Source: a virus
Reading direction: 5' to 3' (one strand)
Length of the DNA stretch: 24,542 nt
Virus record (IMG/VR): IMGVR_UViG_3300044547_000894
Location: 1-24,542 of that record
Shown here: positions 15,614 to 21,727 of the stretch, piece after piece
Position numbering within the stretch: position 1 is the first letter of the stretch
Layout: each line of letters starts with the position of its first letter
Translations under genes and position numbers: made by a program
The notes under the pieces: generated by a model
Seen by the model: the letters and a program-made list of their open reading frames with translations, nothing else
Told to the model about the DNA's origin: nothing
Database searches by the model: none

Positions 15614-15646
15614 AAAAACCCCAACATCCAAAGTGTTGGGGTTTTT
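15614..15646 (+). terminator. Strong intrinsic terminator between scaffold and major capsid
   Basis: A perfect 13-bp stem (15614-15626 paired with 15634-15646) with a 7-nt loop has a CCCCAACA/TGTTGGGG core and ends in five T. It lies 12 nt after the scaffold stop and should separate the portal-scaffold message from the capsid message. The A-tract on its left arm would also let it work on the opposite strand. Confidence 0.92.
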
Positions 15647-15661
15647 GTTTCACGTGAAACA
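15646..15661. promoter_or_regulatory. parS: Perfect parS-type ParB binding site
   Basis: The 16-bp palindrome TGTTTCACGTGAAACA is identical to the chromosomal parS consensus TGTTNCACGTGAAACA, and its 14-bp core equals the site used by actinobacterial ParB proteins. It directly abuts the terminator T-tract and ends next to the TATGAT -10 candidate of the major capsid gene. No parB gene is in the window, so the binding protein would be the host ParB or a phage protein encoded elsewhere. Other CACGTG hexamers in the window lack the flanking half-sites. Confidence 0.85.
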
Positions 15662-15672
15662 TATGATACGCT
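15662..15672 (+). promoter_or_regulatory. Candidate -10 region for the major capsid gene
   Basis: TATGAT (15662-15667) overlaps TACGCT (15667-15672) directly after the parS palindrome. Transcription from here would give a leader of about 100 nt before the ATG at 15777. No good -35 is seen; the -35 position falls in the terminator arm and parS, so ParB bound to parS would be expected to affect this promoter. Confidence 0.4.
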
Positions 15673-15776
15673 AGAAGTGTCTAAGTACAGCTTTTAACGA
15701 AGTCAGGGCATCAGACGTAGTGCGCTCGCACATTTATCTATTTATTCACTCAACTATCCCTTAGGAGGGAAAACAC
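15673..15776 (+). other. Major capsid mRNA leader with strong ribosome binding site
   Basis: This 104-nt non-coding stretch ends with AGGAGG (15763-15768), 8 nt before the ATG and the strongest Shine-Dalgarno sequence among the virion genes. A short GTGC/GCAC hairpin with loop GCTC lies at 15720-15731, and the following 30 nt are A/T-rich and probably unstructured. Both suit very high translation of the coat protein. Confidence 0.6.
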
Positions 15777-17009
15777 ATGGCTGGACAGTCCATACTGACC
15801 TTTGCATCTGATGCAATCAAGCTAGTGTACGGTGACCTTCACGAGCAGCTGCGCGACAAGAACCCTGCGCTGCAACTCATTGAAGCATCATCCGCACACA
15901 TCACCCGTAACGGTAAAGAAGTAATCTTCGACACCCACATCGGACGCAACCAAGGTATTGGTGCTCGCGGAGTTCGCGAAGTACTACCTACCGCTGGTGC
16001 ACAGAAGTACAAGCAAGCTCACCTATACCTAACGAACCTATACGGTTCGATCGAGGTTGACGGTCAGCTATTCGAACAAGCTGCTGAAGACTACCAAGCC
16101 TTCATCAACGTTGTTGACAACGAAATCCGTGGTCTAAAGAAGGACCTTGCTAAGGACCTAAACCGTCAGGTTTACGGCGACGGATCTGGAAAGCTAGCTG
16201 TTGTTTCAGCTCAGCCTTCATCTTCAACTCTTACCGTTGACTCAGTTAACTGGCTAGAAGAAGGTATGATCGTTGACATTGTTGACCCTACCACTGGTGT
16301 TAAGCAACAGTCAGGTGCAGCAAGCTCGATTGAAATCACAGCAATTAACGAAACCACCAACGTAATCACGGTGACCGGTACCCTTGGTACCTTCAGCACC
16401 AACATTAGCGCTGGCGACATTCTAGTTCGTTCTTCCAACGGAGTAAACTCCTTCGGCAAGGAATGGACCGGTCTAGGTGCTATCGTTAGCGCTACCAGCG
16501 AGTTGCACGGCATCAACCCAGCATCATACCCGATCTGGAAGTCAACCGTTGAAACTCTCGGAACTCCGGGAACCTCAACCGGTACCCTAACCGAGCTTGC
16601 TCTTATCAACCTAGTACAAAAGGTTGACAAGAAGGGTGGCGACGTGGACGTAATGCTAGCATCTCCGGGCGTATTCAACGCTTACTGGGATCTACTACAA
16701 GGTCTACGCCAGTTCACCAACGGTGCAACCCTTGAAGGTGGACAGCGAGCATTCTCGTTCGACGCCGTAGGTAAGCCAATCAAGTTCGTTTCGGACTACG
16801 CTGCACCTAAGGGTACAGTCTACGCTCTATCGAGCAAGGAAATCGTAGTTAACCGTAAGAAGGACTGGTCTTGGATGGACCGCGATGGTTCGATGTGGTC
16901 ACGTCTTGCAGACACCGACGCATACGAAGCTCGTATCTTCCAGTACAGCCAGCTTGGTACGTACCGTCGTAACGCTCACGCTGTTCTATCGAACATCACT
17001 GAGAAGTAA
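15777..17009 (+). CDS. Major capsid protein (HK97-fold coat)
   Basis: The 410-aa protein follows portal and scaffold. It has the pattern of P22/HK97-type coats in podoviruses: an N-terminal helix (DLHEQLRDKNPALQLIE), an E-loop region with REVLPTAG, and a spine helix (VVDNEIRGLKKDLAKDLNRQVYGDGSG). Next come a beta-rich insertion of about 75 residues (~147-220, with VNWLEEGMIVDIVDP and VITVTGTLGTF) resembling an I-domain-like addition, and a P-domain with ELALINLVQKVDKKGGDVDVMLASPGVFNAYWDLL. The strong AGGAGG ribosome site, the ~100-nt leader and terminators on both sides point to a separate, highly expressed transcript. No N-terminal protease cleavage site is obvious. The fold is inferred from context and motif patterns. 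Confidence 0.9.
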   Translation: MAGQSILTFASDAIKLVYGDLHEQLRDKNPALQLIEASSAHITRNGKEVIFDTHIGRNQGIGARGVREVLPTAGAQKYKQAHLYLTNLYGSIEVDGQLFEQAAEDYQAFINVVDNEIRGLKKDLAKDLNRQVYGDGSGKLAVVSAQPSSSTLTVDSVNWLEEGMIVDIVDPTTGVKQQSGAASSIEITAINETTNVITVTGTLGTFSTNISAGDILVRSSNGVNSFGKEWTGLGAIVSATSELHGINPASYPIWKSTVETLGTPGTSTGTLTELALINLVQKVDKKGGDVDVMLASPGVFNAYWDLLQGLRQFTNGATLEGGQRAFSFDAVGKPIKFVSDYAAPKGTVYALSSKEIVVNRKKDWSWMDRDGSMWSRLADTDAYEARIFQYSQLGTYRRNAHAVLSNITEK

Positions 17010-17018
17010 CAACTAAAG

Positions 17019-17058
17019 AAACCCGGAGTCAGGTCCCGTCTCGCCTGACTCCGGGTTT
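17019..17058 (+). terminator. Intrinsic terminator after the major capsid gene
   Basis: A 15-bp perfect stem (17019-17033 with 17044-17058; core CCCGGAGTCAGG/CCTGACTCCGGG) with a 10-nt loop is followed by TTTTC. It lies 9 nt after the capsid stop and just upstream of the next gene's promoter, isolating the capsid transcript. Confidence 0.9.
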
Positions 17059-17070
17059 TCTAATATCCGG

Positions 17071-17076
17071 TACAAT
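17071..17076 (+). promoter_or_regulatory. Candidate -10 for the head-completion/tail operon (leaderless)
   Basis: TACAAT in the GGTACAAT context ends exactly 6 nt before the ATG at 17083. No ribosome site precedes that ATG. The upstream terminator makes a new promoter here necessary for the downstream genes. Confidence 0.6.
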
Positions 17077-17082
17077 AGAAAC

Positions 17083-17508
17083 ATGGCAGACTACATAACT
17101 TTCGACCGCATCGACGGCTTATACCACGAATACCAGCGCAGAGTCGCTGCAGTAATTCGCGACCTCTACCCAAACGTTCGACTACTACGCCTCGAACCGG
17201 GACACCCCAGTTTCAACCCAGAGCGACCATACGCCCTAGTTGACGAACCAAACTTAGCCGTACCATACGTGATCCGTACATTAGCTGAATCAGAAATTGA
17301 TGCACGACTAATCGCATGGCTAGTAGATAACGACACACACAAAGCCGGATCAAAAGCAAACAGCTTATTTATCCTCGAAATGGCTGAGAAAGCTCTAAAC
17401 CAAAAACGTGAGTTAGAATATTTAGAGGAGAAAAAAGACATGATGAAGTCAGTCATGAAGTCCAAGAAACATGAATACCGTCACGACGGAAAGGTTTTGC
17501 GTAAATAA
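17083..17508 (+). CDS. Conserved-position virion protein, function unknown
   Basis: The protein is 141 aa. The N-terminal half (ITFDRIDGLYHEYQRRVAAVIRDLYP) and the middle (YALVDEPNLAVPYVIRTLAESEIDARLIAWLVDND) look helical with no known motif. The C-terminal ~45 residues are a highly charged coiled coil (LNQKRELEYLEEKKDMMK) with a basic tail, which could contact DNA or a partner protein. It sits between the coat gene and the adaptor gene, where phages usually encode a head-completion or decoration protein. I cannot assign it to a family. It is the first gene of a coupled unit; its stop overlaps the next ATG (TAATG). The start has no ribosome site and fits leaderless translation. Confidence 0.75.
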   Translation: MADYITFDRIDGLYHEYQRRVAAVIRDLYPNVRLLRLEPGHPSFNPERPYALVDEPNLAVPYVIRTLAESEIDARLIAWLVDNDTHKAGSKANSLFILEMAEKALNQKRELEYLEEKKDMMKSVMKSKKHEYRHDGKVLRK

Positions 17509-18179
17509 TGCCAGCAGAAATTTTCACTAAAACATCTAAAGATGTTGCAGATCGTGTGCGCGCAATTTTTGGTGACACCTCTGGTGCACAAATCGACGAC
17601 GAAACACTCCTACGTTGGATCAACGATGGTCAACAAGAAATTGTTAACAACAACGCAATCCTAAAAGACACCAAAATAACAAGCGTTATCGCCGGGGTAG
17701 AGGAATACAGTTTCCCAACAGACCGCGTACAGTACATTGAAGCGATCTATGTTAACGGTCGACCAGTCAAAAACATGTCGCCACAAGAATACCGTGAATA
17801 CATCCTCACCCAAGACCCATCAAAGTCTGCTGTAGCTGACGTCCCAGAAGTCTGGTACGAACGAGCCGGAGTAATCACGTTCTACCCAACCCCAAACAAA
17901 GACTACAATGATGGTCTAAAACTAGAATACGTAAAAATGCCGGTAGCCGTAGCCTCTATTGCAGCTGACCGCATCCTAAGCATCCCAGACCGTTACCTAA
18001 ACGAACTCGTCAACTACTGCACCGTACAAGCGTTAGAGTTAGACGAAAACTATGCAGCAGCAGAGTACAAGAGTAAACAATTCCGAGACGGACTGAACAG
18101 ATTGAGCCAAAAGGAGAACGTGTCACAGATCGATCTCTACGTGCAGATCATGCCAGATCCGGACGATTACCGTGTCTGA
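17508..18179 (+). CDS. Head-to-tail adaptor (P22 gp4 / gp11-like)
   Basis: The protein is 223 aa. It begins with TSKDVADRVRAIFGD and then DDETLLRWINDGQQEIVNNN, the helical opening typical of short-tailed-phage adaptor proteins that bind the portal. VEEYSFPTDRVQYIEAIYVNGRPV and MSPQEYREY follow, then WYERAGVITFYPTPN and PDRYLNELVNYCTVQALEL, a beta-then-helix layout seen in T7 gp11- or P22 gp4-type gatekeepers. These rings form the first tail segment after packaging. Position between capsid and tail hub genes supports this. Start and stop are coupled to both neighbours (TAATG at 17508; the stop overlaps the next GTG by 8 nt). Confidence 0.72.
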   Translation: MPAEIFTKTSKDVADRVRAIFGDTSGAQIDDETLLRWINDGQQEIVNNNAILKDTKITSVIAGVEEYSFPTDRVQYIEAIYVNGRPVKNMSPQEYREYILTQDPSKSAVADVPEVWYERAGVITFYPTPNKDYNDGLKLEYVKMPVAVASIAADRILSIPDRYLNELVNYCTVQALELDENYAAAEYKSKQFRDGLNRLSQKENVSQIDLYVQIMPDPDDYRV

Positions 18180-19743
18180 CCTATTACGACAACGTTCAGC
18201 AACACTTAAAGACTTTTCCGGTGGTTTAAATAACTACTGGGACCCGTCATCCATTGCAGAAAACGAAGTCTCATACCTGATCAACATGGAGTTTTCACCA
18301 AACGGTGCCCTAGTCTCCAGACCAGCAATCAGCGAAACAACACTGCCACAAATCCCAGCAAGCGGTACACCACTATACATTGATATCCTCGGATACTTCA
18401 CCCCGTCGGGTGGTGACCGTTACATAATTGCTACAGCTGGCACCAAAACTTACCGACTAAACCTTGACGCCGTAACCCCAGCATGGACTGAACTATGGGC
18501 TTCAAAAGCAACCGGTTACGTCCAATACGACAACAAAGTTATTCTTTGCAAAGCAACAACCGGTGGCGCAAGATGGGCTGTCGGAGACGCTAGCGTAACC
18601 GCTATCACAACCATGCCCGCGCTTGCCGGTTTAGTTGTATACCAGTCACGTTTCTTCGGTTGGGGTGTAAGAGGAACAGCCACCGACACCAAAGTGTATT
18701 ACAGCGACCTAACCACAATCACCACACCATTAGGTGTGTACGACTGGAACGTAGACTCTGTAATTAACGTAGGGTTAGGTGACGGTCAATCAATCTCTGG
18801 CATCCTAATCGACTACAGTAAGATCTTTATCTTCAAATCAGCATCAACTTACGCTTTCTCATTCAGCGAACTACCTGAAGAGGGAACACTGTCGCTGATC
18901 CAACAAGGTATTGGGGCAGAAAACAAAAACTGTATTGCCAACTACCAAAACGGTTATGTTGTATTACATGATCAGATCGTTTACCGGTTTCAAAACGGAC
19001 AGTTTAGCCCGCTAAATGCACAACGAGTAAACTTTAAACCATTCAACAGCGCTTACCAAAAAGACTTCACCGTGTCAGTGTTTGGTGACCGTGCAATCAT
19101 CTGGTTCAGCGGATCAATCTATGCTTTAAACTTGCTTACCGGAACTTGGGCGCAATGGGAATCAACCACAGAAATCGCTCACATTTTCCAAACACCACAA
19201 AAATCTTCAACCATTAAACAACACGAAACAGCGTATGCAATCACAGGGTCAAACACAACCAGTAAATGGAAACTTTACCAAATGGACAATTCACCCGTAA
19301 CAACTAACGCTGCAGAAGTGTTTACGTGTAAGCTCCGCACCAGAATTTACGACTTTGACACTCCTGCAGAATGGAAACGTTTATATTGGTGGGCTGCTGA
19401 TGTTGCAGCAGACGGTGTTATTACAGCAACTGTTACCGCAATCGCAGCTTCTTCAAACGTTCGTTCATGGGATCAGATCTCAACAAGCACTTGGGATGTT
19501 CTTTCAACCCTTACGTGGGATAAGTTGCTTTCCGAGGACCCTTATGTCACTACAGAACGCACTATTGATGAAGGTGCTCCGCAACGTGCTTTACTCAAAC
19601 TTGAACACAGTATTCGCTTTAGACGCGCATATTTTGAGGTATACTTTAGTTGTGATGGTACAGCCGAGACGTCCCCAGCACAAATTTTCAGTATCACACC
19701 AATGATTGGTGTGAAAGCTAAGTTAACTAAGGGCGTAGCATAA
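18172..19743 (+). CDS. Tail hub / DNA-stabilisation protein (P22 gp10-like, beta-propeller type)
   Basis: The protein is 523 aa. The N-terminus (LKDFSGGLNNYWDPSSIAENEVSYLINMEFSPNGALVSRP) is the recurrent opening of podovirus tail-hub proteins, in which F.GGLN is followed by NE..YL.N....NG.L..R. The rest is beta-rich with repeated strands of propeller type (YIIATAGTKTYRLN, IFIFKSASTYAFSF, YVVLHDQIVYRFQNG, FGDRAIIWFSGSIYALN). P22 gp10 and its relatives close the portal channel and carry the tail spikes or needle. The start is GTG, overlapping the adaptor stop by 8 nt; the stop overlaps the next ATG. The hub function is inferred from the N-terminal pattern and gene order. Confidence 0.78.
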   Translation: MSDLLRQRSATLKDFSGGLNNYWDPSSIAENEVSYLINMEFSPNGALVSRPAISETTLPQIPASGTPLYIDILGYFTPSGGDRYIIATAGTKTYRLNLDAVTPAWTELWASKATGYVQYDNKVILCKATTGGARWAVGDASVTAITTMPALAGLVVYQSRFFGWGVRGTATDTKVYYSDLTTITTPLGVYDWNVDSVINVGLGDGQSISGILIDYSKIFIFKSASTYAFSFSELPEEGTLSLIQQGIGAENKNCIANYQNGYVVLHDQIVYRFQNGQFSPLNAQRVNFKPFNSAYQKDFTVSVFGDRAIIWFSGSIYALNLLTGTWAQWESTTEIAHIFQTPQKSSTIKQHETAYAITGSNTTSKWKLYQMDNSPVTTNAAEVFTCKLRTRIYDFDTPAEWKRLYWWAADVAADGVITATVTAIAASSNVRSWDQISTSTWDVLSTLTWDKLLSEDPYVTTERTIDEGAPQRALLKLEHSIRFRRAYFEVYFSCDGTAETSPAQIFSITPMIGVKAKLTKGVA

Positions 19744-19961
19744 TGGCAAGTTATGGAGCACCAAGCTTCAATGAGTTTGCTGCCGGAGCGAAAGTTTACG
19801 GTGGTGGGCGAATGAACCCTACCATGGGTCCAGTTGATAAAACTGGTTACGCTGAGCGTGACCGTAAACGTAAAGTTCGTCGTAACGCTTTGCTTGCACG
19901 TCTAAAAGCTAAGCAAAAAGGTGCTTATGCTAGCTCTAATGCGTTAAAGGGTGGCATGTAA
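19743..19961 (+). CDS. Small basic virion-region protein, function unknown
   Basis: The protein is 72 aa. It begins SYGAPSFNEFAAGAKVYGGGRMNP, is Gly-rich at first and then strongly basic (ERDRKRKVRRNALLARLKAKQKG), which suits binding to DNA or to acidic virion proteins. It is joined to both neighbours by TAATG overlaps at 19743 and 19961, so it belongs to the structural operon. Small basic proteins in this place could be internal virion components, but I recognise no family. It is too short for a domain call. Confidence 0.7.
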   Translation: MASYGAPSFNEFAAGAKVYGGGRMNPTMGPVDKTGYAERDRKRKVRRNALLARLKAKQKGAYASSNALKGGM

Positions 19962-20476
19962 TGGCTAAACCTAACACAAATCCTACCGATGTTGAACTTC
20001 AAAACACTGGAGTTTACCGTGACGCTCTTGCCCCTTACCGTTCAGATTTTCGTTCAAACCAAAACGCTGAACTACAACGCATCAACGAACTTAACCAAAA
20101 CATTTATGGTCAAAGCGGTCAGTTAGAAAACTTTAACGCTTCAGCTAGTGACGCTTTGCGTCGGTTAGCAGCCCAATATGCTATGCGCGGTATGTTGCAA
20201 AGCGGTGGTTACGGTGGTATGGAACGTGGTGCTGCTGTTCAAACACAGAAGCAACAAGCCGGTCAACGTAAGCAGATCGAACAACCTTACATGAGTGCCA
20301 CTAATGCTGAACGTTTAGGTCAGTTTGGTTTGAACCAAGTTGGTACTGACCCTAATGCTCTTGTAGGTATGCAACAAGACTTTGACTGGTTGACAACTAA
20401 CGCAGGTCAAGCAGCTCGTGCACGCGCACTTGCTGAAGCACGTAACTCGTGGCTAACCGGAAGGGTAACAGTCTAA
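19961..20476 (+). CDS. Gln/Ala-rich putative internal (ejection) protein
   Basis: The protein is 171 aa, almost entirely helical, rich in Gln, Ala, Asn and Arg, with stretches such as SDFRSNQNAELQRINELNQN, SASDALRRLAAQYAMRG, AAVQTQKQQAGQRKQIEQ and QAARARALAEARNSW. No enzymatic motif or cysteine is present. In P22-like phages the genes after the tail hub encode small ejection proteins (gp7, gp20, gp16), and the place, composition and size fit the first of these. The call rests on gene order and composition, not sequence homology. It is coupled to both neighbours by TAATG overlaps. Confidence 0.6.
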   Translation: MAKPNTNPTDVELQNTGVYRDALAPYRSDFRSNQNAELQRINELNQNIYGQSGQLENFNASASDALRRLAAQYAMRGMLQSGGYGGMERGAAVQTQKQQAGQRKQIEQPYMSATNAERLGQFGLNQVGTDPNALVGMQQDFDWLTTNAGQAARARALAEARNSWLTGRVTV

Positions 20477-21696
20477 TGGATCCAGAAGACGAATTTGCAA
20501 TCTTAAACCCAGTAAAATACGGTGTTGGTCCTTGGTGGAACAGCCTATTTAACGCTGGCGGAAAAGCTGTAGCTAACATTTTTGACCCAGCTGCCACTGG
20601 GCGCCCATCAAATTACTACGGCATGACCACTTCGCCAATGAAAGACCCAACCCGAGCTGGTAACAACAAAGACTACGAACGTCCGACTATTCCGGGCGTA
20701 GACCCAATCCTGCCCCCTTCCACTGGCGAAAACATGCAAAGCGACGCATACCTGAACATGCTGTACGGTCTGCTAAAGCAAAGCCAAGGTGGAGGCAGTT
20801 ACGGATCAGCGCTAAGCTCAATCGGAAACGAACGTAAAGGCGTTAACAAGCGTTACAAAGAAAATCAAGCGGACATAAAAAATATGTTTGGCAACCTTAC
20901 CACTATGCGTCGAGGTGACATAGCCGGAGTAAGTTCTCTAGCAGAAACCGGTCGTGCAAAAAGTGCAGAACAAACTGCTGCACAAGCGACACAAACCCGT
21001 GACGCTGAAGCACAACGCCTAGCAGCAGCAAACCAAGCACGAGCTGCACTAGGTTTAGGTGACATTGCTGGAGCTGCAGCCGGTGGCGACCTAGCAACAC
21101 AAGCAGCTGAAGCAGGTTTAGCTGACCAAGGCTCACTAGCCCAGATCGGTCGAACCGCTAGCGAAGTAAACCAAAACATTACTGAGCAAGCAATCAACGA
21201 CGAAATCGCCCGTTACTCAACCGACCAAAACCTTGCACTGCAAGAACTCGGTCGCAGCAGAACCGGCGCACTAAGCGACATTTCTGGGCGTGAACAACAA
21301 ATCCTCATGCAGCAAGCTGCAGCACAACAAGCTGCACAACAAGCAAACACACAACTACAGTTGCAAATTGCTGGACTTGTCAACGAATACGAAGCTGGAA
21401 AACTACAAGCAAACACCCCAACCGGTGTGCTAGGTAAATGGCTATCTGAATACGGTGGCAACGACCCTGCAGCTGGAGCAGCAGCATCAACCGCTTCCGC
21501 TTCATTCTGGAACTGGATTCAAAGCGCAGACAACCTTATGGGCAAAGATGGTAAGCCTATGGACGCCATTAATGCTGTAAGCGCTTTTGCAAAATATGAC
21601 CCAGAAACTGCAAAGCTAATTCAAGGAAACCCATCATTGAACTTCTTGCTCACCGGAATCTGGAACAGCGCCCTTACTAAGCCTGCAACTAAGTAA
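20476..21696 (+). CDS. Gln/Ala-rich coiled-coil putative ejection protein
   Basis: The protein is 406 aa from the ATG at 20476, which shares its A with the upstream stop (TAATG). A GTG at 20449 would add nine residues but breaks the coupling pattern seen across this operon. The N-terminal ~75 residues are Pro/Gly/Asn-rich. Residues ~110-320 form long Ala/Gln-rich coiled coil (AEQTAAQATQTRDAEAQRLAAANQARAALG; AAAQQAAQQ). The C-terminal part has ASASFWNWIQSADNLMG and AINAVSAFAKYDPETAKLI. Roughly nine in ten Gln codons are CAA. Size and composition match ejection proteins of short-tailed phages (P22 gp20 class), inferred only from context. A 31-nt gap with a promoter candidate separates it from the giant gene. 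Confidence 0.62.
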   Translation: MDPEDEFAILNPVKYGVGPWWNSLFNAGGKAVANIFDPAATGRPSNYYGMTTSPMKDPTRAGNNKDYERPTIPGVDPILPPSTGENMQSDAYLNMLYGLLKQSQGGGSYGSALSSIGNERKGVNKRYKENQADIKNMFGNLTTMRRGDIAGVSSLAETGRAKSAEQTAAQATQTRDAEAQRLAAANQARAALGLGDIAGAAAGGDLATQAAEAGLADQGSLAQIGRTASEVNQNITEQAINDEIARYSTDQNLALQELGRSRTGALSDISGREQQILMQQAAAQQAAQQANTQLQLQIAGLVNEYEAGKLQANTPTGVLGKWLSEYGGNDPAAGAAASTASASFWNWIQSADNLMGKDGKPMDAINAVSAFAKYDPETAKLIQGNPSLNFLLTGIWNSALTKPATK

Positions 21697-21715
21697 CTTA
21701 CAGTCTTTTATACGC

Positions 21716-21721
21716 TAAACT
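21716..21721 (+). promoter_or_regulatory. Candidate -10 for the giant gene (leaderless)
   Basis: TAAACT ends exactly 6 nt before the ATG at 21728, and no ribosome site is present. The spacing is the same as at 9891, 10344 and 17083. A second hexamer, TACGCT, lies 5 nt upstream at 21711. Confidence 0.5.
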
Positions 21722-21727
21722 AGACGT

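Noticed and set aside
15720-15731. Small hairpin in the capsid leader as a riboswitch or regulatory RNA
   Set aside because: Only 4 bp with a tetraloop; too weak and without known motif to claim a regulatory RNA.
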